NCBI RefSeq assembly: GCF_963678865.1
Contig: NZ_OY787459.1
Coordinates: forward strand, 3,154,501 to 3,218,500
From: Maridesulfovibrio sp.
GTDB taxonomy: Bacteria > Desulfobacterota > Desulfovibrionia > Desulfovibrionales > Desulfovibrionaceae
DNA: 64,000 nucleotides
Reading direction: 5' to 3'
The notes beneath the pieces were generated by a model. The model saw nothing but the letters and a program-made list of their open reading frames with translations. It was not told the DNA's origin and did no database searches. A program made the position numbers and the translations under genes. This document shows positions 23,427 through 34,420 of the stretch, one piece after another (the stretch's first letter is position 1; every line of letters begins with the position of its first letter).

Positions 23427-24572
23427 TTAAATATCCTTGTAAATTCTGGGAACTCTGGCCATAAGGGTGGAAACGATCTCGTAATTGATAGTTCCCAGTT
23501 CGCAGGCCATCCTTTCAGCTGAAAGTTCCGCGTTTTCCTGCCTACCTATAATGACTACCTCATCCCCTGCCTGCACATTTTCTATTTGTCCCAAGTCGAT
23601 AACGCTCTGATCCATACAGACCCGGCCTACAATCTGGGACAGCTGCCCGTGGACCAGTACTTTTCCGGCGGATGAAAGCTGCCGCCTGTATCCGTCCGCA
23701 TAGCCTAAGGGAATTGTCGCCAGCCTTGTGGCTGCGGGGGTAGTGTAGGTGTGTCCGTAGCTGATCCTGAATCCGGCGGGAACATCTTTAACCTGCGCTA
23801 TGCGGGCCTTGACCTGCATGGCCGGTTTAAGGTCCGCGTTGATCTGGCGGACGCCGCTTGAAGGATAGAGACCGTAAAGCATGATTCCGGGGCGGACCAT
23901 GTTAAAATATGATTCCGGCAGGTCGATAACCGCCGCACTGTTTGCTGCATGTTTGAGGGGAATGGTGATTCCTTGTTTTTCTATGTCTTCGATGAGGTTT
24001 TTGAATTGTCTGAGCTGGGTGTTGGCGCTGGTTTTGTCCGCTTCGTCGCTGGCCGCAAAATGGGTGAAAAGTCCTTCTGTTTCCAGAAGCGGGAGCCGGT
24101 GGATAGCTGCCACTGATTCGGAAAGCATGCCGTGCTTGGTTTCATGCACAAGTCCCAGACGGCCCATGCCGGTATCGATTTTAATGTGGATTCTTATTTT
24201 ACCGCAGGTACGGGCCTGTTCATTGAGCCGCAGAGCGTAATCAGTTGAAAAAACGGTTTGGGTTATGTTGTTCCTGTGCAGTGCTCCAGCTGCTTCCGGG
24301 GGCGTGTAGCCGAGGATCAGAATCGGTTTTTCAATGCCTTGATCACGTAGGCAGATTGCTTCGTCCAGCCTTGCAACTGCGAAATAATCCACTCCTGCTT
24401 TATCTAGACACCGGGCCACTTTTGTCAGGCCGTGCCCGTAGGCATCCGCCTTTACCACAGCCATTATTTTCGACTGTCGGTTCACAAGACGTTGCACTTC
24501 CTTGAAATTTTGTTTGATGGCACTCAGGTCTATTTCTGCCCAGACCGGGGCGAAGCTGGCCGGATTTTTCAT
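23427..24572 (-). CDS. alr: Alanine racemase
   Basis: This 381-residue PLP enzyme interconverts L- and D-alanine. The catalytic PLP-Lys is in MAVVKADAYGHG (~residue 42). The second catalytic base, Tyr, is in RISYGHTYTTP (~270), with the active-site IPLGYADGYRR and CMDQSVIDL following. Length matches the family. The ATG at 24572 has AGGT seven bases upstream. In most bacteria alr supplies D-Ala for peptidoglycan. Next to alanine transporters and alanine dehydrogenase it may also let the cell use D-alanine as a carbon, nitrogen and electron source. Confidence 0.96.
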   Translation of the reverse strand: MKNPASFAPVWAEIDLSAIKQNFKEVQRLVNRQSKIMAVVKADAYGHGLTKVARCLDKAGVDYFAVARLDEAICLRDQGIEKPILILGYTPPEAAGALHRNNITQTVFSTDYALRLNEQARTCGKIRIHIKIDTGMGRLGLVHETKHGMLSESVAAIHRLPLLETEGLFTHFAASDEADKTSANTQLRQFKNLIEDIEKQGITIPLKHAANSAAVIDLPESYFNMVRPGIMLYGLYPSSGVRQINADLKPAMQVKARIAQVKDVPAGFRISYGHTYTTPAATRLATIPLGYADGYRRQLSSAGKVLVHGQLSQIVGRVCMDQSVIDLGQIENVQAGDEVVIIGRQENAELSAERMACELGTINYEIVSTLMARVPRIYKDI

Positions 24573-24721
24573 TGCTTACCTCGCTCTCATCTAAGTTCCT
24601 GTGTTTGTTTCACAGGCGTATATTTTGAATTTCAGAGGCTTTTGCAGGCCTCCTTCCGGGCGGTGGTCTGCACCCGGAAGGAAAGCCTATGTGAGGTCCG
24701 TATGCTTTTGCTCCTATGAAA

Positions 24722-26116
24722 CTATTTTTCAGTTTCAGTAGCAGCTGATGGGGCCATACTTTCTGATTTGTCTTCCTGTCTTTCAAAGAACTTTTTGGTC
24801 TCGGATACAACAACCGGGGTCAGCAGCAGGAGACCGACAAGGTTGGGAATAGCCATCAGGCCGTTAAGGGTATCGGAGATGTTCCATACCAGACTGAGTT
24901 TTGCCACGGCTCCGATACCGACGAATACGATGAAAGCGAGGCGGTAGGGCAGAACTGCCTTGATGCCGAGCAGGTATTCGATGGATTTTTCACCGTAATA
25001 ACTCCAGCCGAGAATGGTGGAGTAGGCGAAGAGGACCAGACCGATGGTGACAACATGCTCTCCGCCGGAGAATCCTGCCCCGAAACCCAGAGTTGTCAGT
25101 TCCGCGCCGGTTGCGCCGCTTGACCATACTCCGGTGAGGATCAGTACGAGGCCGGTCATGGTGCAGACAATCAGGGTATCGATGAAGGTCTGGGTCATGG
25201 AAACCAGAGCCTGAGTAACAGGCTGCTTGGTCTGTGCAGCGGCAGCCGCGATAGGAGCACTGCCGAGTCCGGATTCGTTGGAGAATACACCGCGTGCAAC
25301 CCCCATGCGGATAGCCAGCATGATAGTTGAACCTGCAAATCCTCCGACAGCTGCTGTCGGGCTGAAAGCCTGTTCAATGATGAGTCCGAGAGCTGCGGGC
25401 ACTTCAGTGATGTTTGCAATGATGATGTATGAGGCTCCAGCCATGTAAAAGAGGATCATTACGGGAACGAAAAATCCGGTAACCTGACCGATCTTTTTGA
25501 TACCTCCGAGGATAACCGCGGCTGTGCAGACCATGAGTATTGCGCCGGTGATGAAGGGGGAGATATTGTAGGTGGCTTCAACTGCGTCGGCCACGGAGTT
25601 GGACTGCACCATGTTGCCGATACCGAAAGCGGCAATGGAGGCACAGATTGCGAATGCGCTACCCAGCCAGGGCATTTTAAGACCGCGGGAGATATAGTAC
25701 ATGGGGCCACCGCTCATTTCGCCGTTTTCATCGACGATGCGGTATTTTACAGCCAGAACTGCTTCCGCGTATTTGGTGGCCATTCCCACGAGGCCGGTAA
25801 TCCACATCCAGAATAATGCGCCGGGACCACCCACTGCAATGGCGGTGGCGACACCTGCGATATTACCTGTTCCGACTGTTGCGGAAAGGGCGGTCATCAG
25901 AGCCTGAAAGTGGGTGATGTCGCCGGGTTCATCAGTGTCTTCTTTACGTTTAATGAGGGCAAGGTAGAGGGCGTACCACAATTTCCGGAATTGCAGTCCG
26001 CGTAGAGAGAAAGTCAGCCATATTCCGGTTCCAACCAGCAGGACCAGCATGGGCGGTCCCCAGGCAAAGGCTCCTACTTTTCCAACCAATCCGTCCAGTA
26101 AGGTCAAAAATTCCAT
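24722..26116 (-). CDS. Sodium:alanine/glycine symporter, AGCS family
   Basis: This 464-residue, roughly eleven-helix carrier shows AGCS signatures: [54 protein letters not shown], and [21 protein letters not shown] in the middle. It should import alanine or glycine with Na+. AAGGGG lies six bases before the ATG. It lies between alr and ald on the same strand, but a terminator after ald (26230-26276) gives it its own leader. A 6-bp GC-rich hairpin (GCCGGT/ACCGGC, 26185-26202) lies in that leader. Confidence 0.94.
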   Translation of the reverse strand: MEFLTLLDGLVGKVGAFAWGPPMLVLLVGTGIWLTFSLRGLQFRKLWYALYLALIKRKEDTDEPGDITHFQALMTALSATVGTGNIAGVATAIAVGGPGALFWMWITGLVGMATKYAEAVLAVKYRIVDENGEMSGGPMYYISRGLKMPWLGSAFAICASIAAFGIGNMVQSNSVADAVEATYNISPFITGAILMVCTAAVILGGIKKIGQVTGFFVPVMILFYMAGASYIIIANITEVPAALGLIIEQAFSPTAAVGGFAGSTIMLAIRMGVARGVFSNESGLGSAPIAAAAAQTKQPVTQALVSMTQTFIDTLIVCTMTGLVLILTGVWSSGATGAELTTLGFGAGFSGGEHVVTIGLVLFAYSTILGWSYYGEKSIEYLLGIKAVLPYRLAFIVFVGIGAVAKLSLVWNISDTLNGLMAIPNLVGLLLLTPVVVSETKKFFERQEDKSESMAPSAATETEK

Positions 26117-26229
26117 ATCATCCCCTTGTATGTTTACAGGTTACTCCCAGACTGCCGAGAAAGCTCCATCTGTGGCGTAAAGTTGCCGGTGAGCAGACCG
26201 GCTATACTTTTTCCTGTGGGGTGGTCTGA

Positions 26230-26276
26230 AAAAGCACTGAAGCTTGCGCAGTGCGGCCTGCGCACGCTTCAGTGTT
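26230..26276 (-). terminator. Intrinsic terminator of alanine dehydrogenase gene
   Basis: CACTGAAGC (26235-26243) pairs with GCTTCAGTG (26266-26274) and an inner GCGCA/TGCGC helix. On the minus strand it continues to CTTTTT. It sits ~80 bp after the ald stop. Confidence 0.82.
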
Positions 26277-26356
26277 TTCATTCGATTATATCCAACTCCT
26301 TCTCAACAGTCTTCCTGATGTGGCTTAATAGTCTGAATTGTCAGCAGATTTACTTT

Positions 26357-27478
26357 TTAGTTGTCGTAAAGAACGCCTTCAACGGGGGTGTATTCAAGGT
26401 CGAATGCATCAGCAACACCCTTGAAGGTTACTTTTCCGCCGACCATGTTCAGGCCGGTCTTGATGGCGTGGCTGTCCTGTGCTGCTTTTCTCCAGCCTTT
26501 GTTGGCGATCTGGAGAGCGTAGGGCAGGGTTGCGTTGGTCAGGGCCATGGTGGAAGTCATGGGTACTGCACCAGGCATGTTGGCTACGCAGTAGTGGATA
26601 ACTCCTTCAACATCGTAAACGGGATCGCCATGGGTTGTGGCCTTGGAGGTTTCAAAGCAACCGCCCTGGTCAATGGCAACGTCAACGATTACGGAGCCGT
26701 CTTTCATGGACTTGAGCATTTCGCGGGTAACCAGTTTGGGTGCCTTGGCTCCGGCAACCAGAACTGCACCGATAACAACGTCTGCATCAAGAACCAGTTC
26801 ACGCAGAAGTGCAGGGGTGCTCATCATCGGGAAGCAGTTTTTGGGCATGATTTCAGAAAGGTAGCGCAGTCTTTCGAGGTTCATATCGAGCAGGTATACT
26901 TTTGCGCCCAGACCGCAGGCCATCTGCGCTGCGTTGGTACCAACCACACCGCCGCCGATGACAACGACATTTGTGGGAGCTACACCGGTAACTCCGCCCA
27001 TGAGCATGCCGCGTCCACCGTAGTAGCGTTCGAGGTATTTTGCGCCCTGCTGAATGGACATGCGTCCGGCAACTTCACTCATCGGGGTGAGCAGGGGCAG
27101 GTCGCCTTTGGGGCCTTCAACGGTTTCATAAGCGATGGCTACAGATTTGTTCTTGATGAATGCGCGGGTCAGGGGCTCATCAGGAGCAAAGTGGAAATAA
27201 GTGAAAACGATCTGTCCTTCACGGACCATTTCGTATTCAGAAGGCTGAGGCTCTTTAACGTGCATGACCATTTCGCATTCCGCATAGATTTCTGCGGGGG
27301 TGTTGATGATTTTTGCACCGGCTGCAACGTAATCTTCGTCTTCGAAGCCGCTGCCTACACCTGCGGATTTTTCAACCCACAGTTCATGGCCGTTTGCGAT
27401 CATTACTTCAACACCGGAAGGTGTCATTGAAACTCTGTTTTCTTCTGATTTGATTTCTTTCAAGATACCAACTTTCAT
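26357..27478 (-). CDS. ald: Alanine dehydrogenase
   Basis: About 373 residues from the ATG at 27478, with AGGAG eight bases upstream; the frame could open two codons earlier at a TTG. The enzyme oxidises L-alanine to pyruvate and ammonia with NAD+. Numbered from this ATG, the family's catalytic residues are all present: Arg15 (ENRVS), Lys75 (HVKEPQ), His96 (YFHFAPDE) and Asp270 (IDQGG). The NAD-binding glycine motif is VVVIGGGVVGTNAAQMA, with the acidic residue in LLDMN. A sigma-54-type promoter at 27573-27587 and the divergent-side activator at 27955 suggest alanine-induced expression. Pyruvate would feed lactate/pyruvate-type sulfate-reducer metabolism. Confidence 0.97.
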   Translation of the reverse strand: MKVGILKEIKSEENRVSMTPSGVEVMIANGHELWVEKSAGVGSGFEDEDYVAAGAKIINTPAEIYAECEMVMHVKEPQPSEYEMVREGQIVFTYFHFAPDEPLTRAFIKNKSVAIAYETVEGPKGDLPLLTPMSEVAGRMSIQQGAKYLERYYGGRGMLMGGVTGVAPTNVVVIGGGVVGTNAAQMACGLGAKVYLLDMNLERLRYLSEIMPKNCFPMMSTPALLRELVLDADVVIGAVLVAGAKAPKLVTREMLKSMKDGSVIVDVAIDQGGCFETSKATTHGDPVYDVEGVIHYCVANMPGAVPMTSTMALTNATLPYALQIANKGWRKAAQDSHAIKTGLNMVGGKVTFKGVADAFDLEYTPVEGVLYDN

Positions 27479-27572
27479 TTCCAACTCTCCTGATTTGTTT
27501 GTTTATGCCCCGTAATCACGACAGGGCAGCTGTTGAAAAAATGAGTCTGAACTCTTAGCTGTTTTCCCTATG

Positions 27573-27587
27573 GCAATCCGTATGCCA
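27573..27587 (-). promoter_or_regulatory. Sigma-54 (-24/-12) promoter of ald
   Basis: On the minus strand the site reads TGGCATACGGATTGC. It has GG and GC elements at the obligatory spacing, and 14 of 15 positions agree with the pattern TGGCAC-N5-TTGC. It ends about 95 bp before the ald start. The AAA+ activator with a GAFTGA loop is the adjacent gene. Confidence 0.8.
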
Positions 27588-27643
27588 AAACAGGTATAAT
27601 TTTCAGGATTGTTTTTTGATGAAAGTTAAATATTCATGATAAC

Positions 27644-27815
27644 GGAAACTTATGAGAAATAATTAAATATTGTGCAAATATTCACGAAATAAGTTCGTTT
27701 TTAAAAGCTTTTTGCCGATTTTGATTTGGTATGTAAAGTTTCCATGGTTGGGAGTGAAGGTAGTGTAAATTGCTTAAATTATGTTGTTTTTTAGGTATGG
27801 TAATTTAAGTTTCCA
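27644..27815. promoter_or_regulatory. Candidate upstream activator sites for ald
   Basis: Three copies of AAGTTTCC(A) lie upstream of the sigma-54 promoter: inverted at 27644-27651 and direct at 27736-27744 and 27807-27815. They are 57-240 bp upstream of the -24 element, a usual range for enhancer-binding proteins. The match is short, so this is a suggestion only. Confidence 0.35.
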
Positions 27816-27892
27816 AAATTGACGTTGTAGCTAAAATCATGCTCGGTCAGCGGAAATTAAGGAAAATGACTGGTAACTAAAGATACCAAAAA

Positions 27893-27928
27893 GCATCCCC
27901 GCTCTCTTCTTCAGAGGAGCGGGGATGC
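27893..27928 (-). terminator. Intrinsic terminator of the sigma-54 activator gene
   Basis: GCATCCCCGCTC and GAGCGGGGATGC form a 12-bp stem, followed on the minus strand by TTTTT. It lies 27 bp after the stop at 27955. Confidence 0.9.
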
Positions 27929-27954
27929 GTTAGAAACAAAGTTGCGTTTGAATT

Positions 27955-29580
27955 TTAATTCAGCGTTGTGGTCGCCTCCCATGGAGATACGCTGCTTTCG
28001 TTGCGCAATTTATGCTTCTCAATCTTTTTCAGCAGCGCGGTATGAGAGATACCCAGCTTTTGGGCTGCCTTGCGTATGCTGGAAGTAGAGTTGAGAGCCT
28101 CGAGCAGGATTTTTGTTTCATACTTGCCGATCATTTCTTTCAAGGACATTCCGTTTTGCAGTGTCGTGGGGACTGCTTTGCATTTCTGCCCGCATGTGGA
28201 TTGTTGTTTGGAGTTCAAGTGGATTGAGTCGGCTGAAATTTCATTGGAATTACTGAATATTGAGGCTCGTTCAATTACATTCTGTAATTCCCGGACGTTG
28301 CCCGGCCAACTGTAGTCCAGCAGTTTTTGCTGCCCGGTCGCGCTTATCGTCTGTTCTTTTTTTTCAAGTTTGCGGTTAAAGCGGTTCAGGAATTTTCCGG
28401 CCATAAGTATTATATCGGTATCCCTTTCGCGGAGGGGAGGAATCTGAATGTTCAAAACATTGATGCGGTAGAAAAGGTCTTCCCGGAAATCTCCGGCTGC
28501 CACCATATCGTTCAGGTTTTTATTGGTGGCGGTGATTACTCTGGTGTTGACCGGAATTTCTTCAACCCCGCCGATGCGGCGTACGCAGCCTTCCTGCAGG
28601 ACACGCAGAATCTTGGCCTGTGGGCCGGGGGGCATGTCACCGATTTCATCAAGGAATATGGTTCCGTTATGAGCGGCTTCAAAGAGTCCGGGCTTGCCTT
28701 TCTTTTTGGCTCCGGTAAAGGCTCCGTCAATGTAGCCGAAGAGTTCGCTTTCAATGAGTTGTTCTGGCAGGGCCGCACAGTTTATGGGGATGAACGGTCC
28801 GGGCCTTCCGCTTTCGAAGTGGATTGCCCGGGCAAAGAGTTCTTTGCCTGTGCCGCTTTCTCCGGTGATGGAGACGATAGTGTCCAGTTCGGCAATGCGT
28901 TTGGCAAAGGTGATCAGGTTTTTGATGGCCGGACATTCTCCGATGAAATCATCAAATTTAAAGTCGATGGGGGTCATTACCGCATCAACCATAGCCCTGA
29001 CTTCCTGCAGGTCCTTCATGAGCAGGACCGCGCCGACGAATTCCCCCTGAGAATCAAGGATGGGTTTGGCTGAGCCATAGAAGTCAACCCTTCCGGTGCT
29101 TGTCATGACGGACTTGCGCCTGTTGACCGGAATGCGTTTTTGCATACACTCCATGAGGAGATTGTTTTTGGGCGTTATCTCTCCGACATAGGTATTGACG
29201 AGGCTTTCGTAGGGTGCGTTGAGGATACGGCAGGCAACGCTGTTGGCCGTGTTGATTATGCCTTTGGAGTTTACCGAAACAATCCCCTCGCTCATGCCGT
29301 CAAACAGGGTTCGGAACCATTTTTCCCTTTTTTCCTGCGGGAGTCTTTTCAGTTCGGTCTGGCTGTGAATTCCGGGCAGGGAGGAGAACAACCTCAGCAT
29401 TTCTTCCGTATCAAGGGTGTGTCCGCCCTCAATCTCCACTGAAGTCCGGGCGAAGCCTTCCTTCTGTTCTACTTCCATGCTGATGATATTAAGCTTGTGC
29501 TCCAGCATCAGTTTGGTGATGTCGAAGACAATTCCGATACGGTCCTTAAACAGAAGTTTATACTTTTTATTTTCAACCAT
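27955..29580 (-). CDS. Sigma-54-dependent activator, ACT-PAS-AAA+-HTH (TyrR-like)
   Basis: This 541-residue enhancer-binding protein has an N-terminal ACT-like domain (KYKLLFKDRIGIVFDITKLM, ~1-75), a PAS domain (~88-195), and an AAA+ domain (~210-440). The AAA+ domain carries Walker A GESGTGKE (240-247), GAFTGA at 286-291 for sigma-54 contact, and Walker B TIFLDEIGDMP. A Fis-type helix-turn-helix ends it (SIRKAAQKLGISHTALLKK). The ACT-PAS layout is that of TyrR, which binds amino acids. It likely senses alanine and activates ald from the sigma-54 promoter at 27573-27587, and perhaps the transporters. The GG ribosome site (AGGAAAG) supports the ATG at 29580. Confidence 0.93.
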   Translation of the reverse strand: MVENKKYKLLFKDRIGIVFDITKLMLEHKLNIISMEVEQKEGFARTSVEIEGGHTLDTEEMLRLFSSLPGIHSQTELKRLPQEKREKWFRTLFDGMSEGIVSVNSKGIINTANSVACRILNAPYESLVNTYVGEITPKNNLLMECMQKRIPVNRRKSVMTSTGRVDFYGSAKPILDSQGEFVGAVLLMKDLQEVRAMVDAVMTPIDFKFDDFIGECPAIKNLITFAKRIAELDTIVSITGESGTGKELFARAIHFESGRPGPFIPINCAALPEQLIESELFGYIDGAFTGAKKKGKPGLFEAAHNGTIFLDEIGDMPPGPQAKILRVLQEGCVRRIGGVEEIPVNTRVITATNKNLNDMVAAGDFREDLFYRINVLNIQIPPLRERDTDIILMAGKFLNRFNRKLEKKEQTISATGQQKLLDYSWPGNVRELQNVIERASIFSNSNEISADSIHLNSKQQSTCGQKCKAVPTTLQNGMSLKEMIGKYETKILLEALNSTSSIRKAAQKLGISHTALLKKIEKHKLRNESSVSPWEATTTLN

Positions 29581-29840
29581 CCGGCTTTCCTGCCTACATT
29601 ATGTGTTGAGATTGTCTTAATGCTGAGGAACTTATCTTCTTCAGTGCGTCTAGGGAAGTCTTTTGTGGTAACTTTTTGAACCGGATGATGCAGTTGCCGG
29701 AAATGTTGGGATGAATATGTGTTTTTTGTTTCACCTGTTATGGATGTTCCTCGCCCTGAGGGGGAGTTCCCTTCCCTTGTTTCTTGACCTTGCAGGTGCT
29801 AGTCTTGCATATATTCAAAAACATTATTTATGAGGCCCTA

Positions 29841-32800
29841 GTGATTTTTTTTTGTGATACCGACCAAGTGGCGAAACTCAGCTTTGTCCGTGGGATATGT
29901 CTTTCGTTTTTTCTGCTTTTCATAGTTTGTCTTTTGGGACCAGGATGCACTGCTGTTGCCGATGATTTTCCTGGCACCGAAAAGAAAAAAACTGAAGTTG
30001 ACCTAAAACTGACCCCGGAAGAAGAGGCCTTCGTCCGTAGCGGAGTCAAGCTCCGGATGAGTGAGGTTAACTGGGAGCCTTTGTCTATAGTTGATGAAGA
30101 TGACCAATTTAAAGGTATCATCGCGGATTATATGGACATGATTTCGGTCCTTTCGGGGCTGCAGTTCGAATTCGTACCCAGCAGGTCCTGGGCGGAGGTT
30201 CTTCAGAAATATACCAATGGTGAGCTCGATATTATTCCGGCTTTGAGCATTAGGGATATGGTTGAAAGGGACGTGTTGTTTTCCGATGCATATGTCTCTT
30301 TCCCTCTGGTCATAGTTACAAGTGACACTGCGTTGTCCGTGAAAAGTCTGGATGAATTCAAGAAGAAAAGGGTTGCTGCCGGACTGAATTATACCAGCTA
30401 TTACTATGTGCAGGAGAATTATCCGGAAATAGATCTGGTTGGAACACTGGATGTGGAAGAAGGACTGTTGCTTCTGACCAAGGGCAAGGTTGACGCCTTT
30501 GTGGGGCATCTTGCGGTTGTGGTCGATAGCATGAACAGGCTGGGTCTAAAAAATCTTAAGATCGCCGGAACCACCAAATTTGATTTTGACCATCGTATAG
30601 GGGTTTCACCTGATTATCCGCTGGCCTTTTCAATTATAAATAAAGCTCTTGCGGCCATTACTGATGATTACCACCGTAAAATACGCCAGAAGTGGTTTAA
30701 TGTGCGTTATGAGCAGGTCTCTGATTACCGTGAACTGCTTTTCCTTTTCGCTTTTCTAATTATGGCTCTGGCTACCATTATCTTTTGGAACCGTAAGCTG
30801 TTCAAGCTTAATGAATCCTTGAACAAAGAGGTTGCCCAGCGTCGCAGAATGGAAAAAGCCCATAATCTCCTGTACGAAATTGCCCTGGCTGTGCCGCGTG
30901 TTTCAGGTATTGATGAATTTTATCCAATAATACAAGGGCAGATTAACAAGCTGATGCCTGCGCGAAATTTTTATATCGCAGCATATGACAGGGAAACAGA
31001 TATAATCAGCTTTCCATATTTTTCTGATGAAAGGGAAACAACCCCTGCTCCTAGAAAGATAGGAGCAGGACTTACTGATTATGTGCTCAGAACCGGAAAG
31101 CCTTTGTTCGGAGATTGGGCAACCCGCATGGAGATGCTCGAAAAAGGTGATTATGAGCAGATAGGAGCCGAGCGTGAACTCTGGCTGGGCGTCCCTTTGA
31201 AGCTTCAAGAAGATGTTGTGGGGGTCATGGCTGTTCAGTCTTATGAAGATGACCAGATTCTTGATGAAAGGGATTTCGAAGTACTGCTTTTCCTATCAAG
31301 TTATGTGGGGCTGGCTCTTGAGCGTTTATTCCTTATGGAAAAGGGGCGGGAACAAACTCTTGCCTTGAAGGAAAGGGAAATTAAATACCGATCCATCTTT
31401 GATAACGCCAGTGATGCCATCCTGTTAATGGATTTAGACTACAATCTTGTCAGCGCCAACCCGGAAGCTGTTTCCATGTTTCGTTGCTCTTCCGAAGAGG
31501 AGTTGCTTTCTTATCGTCCGGAGAATCTGATTGTCCCGAACCAGTTTGAGGGTGTTTTTTTTGATGGCCTGCTGGAGGATTTGTCCCGGACCTCCGTGGC
31601 AAAGGGAGAGCTTGATTTTGATATAGTCTGCAGACGGCTGGACGGAGAAGAGTTTTTTGCCAGTGTACGTGCCCGTAAGATGGATATCAGCGGCAGGCCG
31701 TTGCTGCAGACTACACTGAGTGATGTAACAGAGCAGCGCAGGACCAAGAAGGAATTGCAGGATTCGTATCACCGCTTGCATGATATAGTTGAATTCTTGC
31801 CTGACCCGACTATCGTTATCGACAGTAAAGGGACTGTTCTTGCATGGAATAAGGCTGTGGAAGAAGCCACTGGAGTACGTAAGGAAGATATCATCGGTAA
31901 AGGTGATCATGAGTATTCACTCTCTTTTTATGGTGAGCGCAGGCCTATTCTTATTGATTTTGCCCTCAGGGATGATCTGGAGCCGCTTACCGATGAGTAT
32001 GAATCGCTGGAGCGTCGGGGGGACAAGGTTTACGGCGAGGTCTATACACCGAGGGCCTTTGGTGGTGAGGGGGCTTATTTCTGGGGAATTGCCGGACCGT
32101 TACGCAATCAGACAGGGCAGATAGTCGGTGCTGTAGAGTGTATGCGAAATGTTACTGAACGCAGACAGGTGGAAAAAGAACTCAACCGTTCAAGACTGGC
32201 TGCAGAAGCCGCAACACGTGCGAAATCTGAATTCCTTGCCAATATGAGCCACGAAATCAGGACCCCCATGAACAGCATTCTCGGGTTCGGGCATTTGCTG
32301 CAGAATGCCGAACTTGATCCGTTGCAGCGGGAATATCTGGATAAAATGATGTCCTCAGCCGACTCTCTGCTCTCAATTATCGGCGATATTCTGGATTTTT
32401 CCAAAATTGAGGCCGGCAAATTCGTGCTGGAGGATGTTGAATTCAATCTGGACGATGTGCTGGAAAAAATATGCAATATGGTTGCGGTCAAAGCAGAATG
32501 CAAGGGTATTGATTTTGTCCTTTCTGTTGAGCCGGAAGTTCCCTTTAACCTCAGGGGTGATCCTTTGCGCCTTGGGCAGGTGTTGATCAATCTTACTAAC
32601 AATGCAGTTAAATTTACTGATACCGGAGAAGTCAGTTTGATTGTTGCTTGTGAAACCGATTGCGATGGAGATTCCCGGATCAGGTTTACAGTCAGGGATA
32701 GTGGTATCGGTCTTAGCAGGGAAGAAATCTCTATGCTGTTTAATTCTTTTACTCAGGCTGACGCTTCCACTACCCGTAAATACGGCGGAACCGGGCTGGG

Positions 32801-34415
32801 GCTGGCTATTGCCCGCTCTCTTGTAGAGCTTATGGGCGGTAGTGTCAGTGTTGAAAGTCAGCCGGGACTCGGCAGCTCTTTTTATTTTACCATTCCATTA
32901 TCCGCAGTTGGCAAAGAGAACAGCATTGTCCTGCCCGAGATTGCAGAAGGTATGAAGGTTCTTGTGGTTGAAAGCAACAGGATTGCCCGTGATTTTGTGC
33001 GGTCTACACTGGAAAATGCAGGTTTCAGGGTTGCGGTGGACAGTTCTGCCTCTGCAGCTCTTGAAAGGCTGGCAGGACAGAGTGCGAAAGATGCTTTCTC
33101 TTTTATCCTGATATCCGGGAAATTGTATGATATGCACGTGACTGATGCTGTAGGGCGGATCAGGGGCATCGCAGGACTGGAAAATATACCGATTATATTA
33201 ATGGCTCCCGTTAACGTTGATGATTCTTTTCGCCGGGAAGCGGCATTGATGGGGGTGGACGGTTTTGTTTCCCGTCCGGTGACCCGTACATCCCTTTACT
33301 CGTCTTTAGGCGATGAATTTGCTGAACTGGAAAATTCTGCTGCTCCGGCTGATTATGGTGAGCCTGTTCCTGAGATCGGTTTTTCAGGAACGGCGCCAAG
33401 AGTTCTGGTTGTTGAAGATAATGAACTTAACCAGCAGGTTGCCCGCAGAATGCTGGAGTCTCTGGGGCTGACAGTGGATGTTGCAGAGAATGGACGCAAG
33501 GCCTTGGATGCCCTGAATTCTGAAATCTACAATCTTGTGCTTATGGATATTCAGATGCCGGAGATGGATGGTCTCACTGCAGCCCGCATCATCCGTTCCG
33601 ATATACGCTACGCCAAGCTGCCTATTCTTGCCATGACCGCCCATGCCATGCCCGGAGACCGGGAAAAAAGTATTGCGGCCGGGATGAATGAACATTTGAT
33701 AAAGCCTGTTAATCCTGATGATCTGAAAAAAGCTCTGGGTAAATATCTTGATGTGGATATTGTTGCTTATACTCCCTTGGCGGACGATGCCGGTATTGAA
33801 GATGAGCCTCCTTTGCAGTTTCCCGGCATCAACAGCGCCAAAGGTTTGTTGAATATCGGTAATAATCGTGAAAGTTATTTGAAGGTATTACAGGGATTCA
33901 GGAACGGGTATGAGAATTTTCCTGCAGAGTTGAGGAGCATACTTGACGAATCCGGCAGGGAGCAGGCTTTAATGAAAATTCATTCCTTGAAAGGAGTTGC
34001 CGGTAATATCGGGGCCGGGAATATTTATGAATTATGCCGTGCTTTGGAATCGGATATGCGTGCTGAAGGATCAGGCGGTTATACTGAAAGTCTGAATTAC
34101 CTTATTGCCGAGCTGCAGATGGTACTTAAGGGATTGGAAGGTCTTGATGTTTCCAAAGTACCGCAGAGCCGTGAATATGTATTCGATAAAGAGAAAAGTT
34201 TTAATCTTATAAGCAAACTGTATATAATGCTTGGCGAAGGTGACGCCGAGTCCGGAGATGTTCTGGACGAACTGCGCGTACATTTTAATCTTGAAAGTTA
34301 TACAGAGCAGCTTGATGAATTAACCCGGCATATTGAGAACTTTGATTTTGATGATGGTCGTTCCGTGCTGGAATTTATTGCTGAAAAACTAGGTGTTCAG
34401 CTTGGTAAGGGGTAG
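29841..34415 (+). CDS. BvgS-like hybrid sensor kinase: SBP-GAF-PAS-PAS-HK-REC-REC-HPt
   Basis: About 1524 residues from the GTG at 29841 (GAGG six bases upstream); the frame extends to a TTG at 29784. Order: lipoprotein-like signal (LLGPGC), periplasmic SBP_bac_3 domain (~55-290), membrane helix (~302-318), GAF (~345-500), two PAS (~515-640 and 650-775). Then come HisKA (His804 in NMSHEIRTP), HATPase ([22 protein letters not shown]), a first receiver, a second receiver (Asp1236 in [11 protein letters not shown]) and HPt (His1381 in [11 protein letters not shown]). The first receiver lacks the acidic pair and the phospho-Asp (ILISGKLYD), so it is probably a non-phosphorylated regulatory module. 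It should sense an amino-acid-like ligand and feed a phosphorelay; the receiver-GGDEF gene 5 bp downstream is the natural output. Confidence 0.93.
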   Translation: MIFFCDTDQVAKLSFVRGICLSFFLLFIVCLLGPGCTAVADDFPGTEKKKTEVDLKLTPEEEAFVRSGVKLRMSEVNWEPLSIVDEDDQFKGIIADYMDMISVLSGLQFEFVPSRSWAEVLQKYTNGELDIIPALSIRDMVERDVLFSDAYVSFPLVIVTSDTALSVKSLDEFKKKRVAAGLNYTSYYYVQENYPEIDLVGTLDVEEGLLLLTKGKVDAFVGHLAVVVDSMNRLGLKNLKIAGTTKFDFDHRIGVSPDYPLAFSIINKALAAITDDYHRKIRQKWFNVRYEQVSDYRELLFLFAFLIMALATIIFWNRKLFKLNESLNKEVAQRRRMEKAHNLLYEIALAVPRVSGIDEFYPIIQGQINKLMPARNFYIAAYDRETDIISFPYFSDERETTPAPRKIGAGLTDYVLRTGKPLFGDWATRMEMLEKGDYEQIGAERELWLGVPLKLQEDVVGVMAVQSYEDDQILDERDFEVLLFLSSYVGLALERLFLMEKGREQTLALKEREIKYRSIFDNASDAILLMDLDYNLVSANPEAVSMFRCSSEEELLSYRPENLIVPNQFEGVFFDGLLEDLSRTSVAKGELDFDIVCRRLDGEEFFASVRARKMDISGRPLLQTTLSDVTEQRRTKKELQDSYHRLHDIVEFLPDPTIVIDSKGTVLAWNKAVEEATGVRKEDIIGKGDHEYSLSFYGERRPILIDFALRDDLEPLTDEYESLERRGDKVYGEVYTPRAFGGEGAYFWGIAGPLRNQTGQIVGAVECMRNVTERRQVEKELNRSRLAAEAATRAKSEFLANMSHEIRTPMNSILGFGHLLQNAELDPLQREYLDKMMSSADSLLSIIGDILDFSKIEAGKFVLEDVEFNLDDVLEKICNMVAVKAECKGIDFVLSVEPEVPFNLRGDPLRLGQVLINLTNNAVKFTDTGEVSLIVACETDCDGDSRIRFTVRDSGIGLSREEISMLFNSFTQADASTTRKYGGTGLGLAIARSLVELMGGSVSVESQPGLGSSFYFTIPLSAVGKENSIVLPEIAEGMKVLVVESNRIARDFVRSTLENAGFRVAVDSSASAALERLAGQSAKDAFSFILISGKLYDMHVTDAVGRIRGIAGLENIPIILMAPVNVDDSFRREAALMGVDGFVSRPVTRTSLYSSLGDEFAELENSAAPADYGEPVPEIGFSGTAPRVLVVEDNELNQQVARRMLESLGLTVDVAENGRKALDALNSEIYNLVLMDIQMPEMDGLTAARIIRSDIRYAKLPILAMTAHAMPGDREKSIAAGMNEHLIKPVNPDDLKKALGKYLDVDIVAYTPLADDAGIEDEPPLQFPGINSAKGLLNIGNNRESYLKVLQGFRNGYENFPAELRSILDESGREQALMKIHSLKGVAGNIGAGNIYELCRALESDMRAEGSGGYTESLNYLIAELQMVLKGLEGLDVSKVPQSREYVFDKEKSFNLISKLYIMLGEGDAESGDVLDELRVHFNLESYTEQLDELTRHIENFDFDDGRSVLEFIAEKLGVQLGKG

Positions 34416-34420
34416 GAATA

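Noticed and set aside
24646..24689. TCCTTCCGGG/CCCGGAAGGA stem after the AGCS gene as an intrinsic terminator
   Set aside because: The stem is good but no T-run follows on the minus strand, so it was not listed as a terminator.
26126..27430. 434-residue plus-strand open frame opposite ald
   Set aside because: It is the antisense shadow of a clear alanine dehydrogenase with all catalytic residues; its composition is Gly/His/Phe-rich and matches no family.
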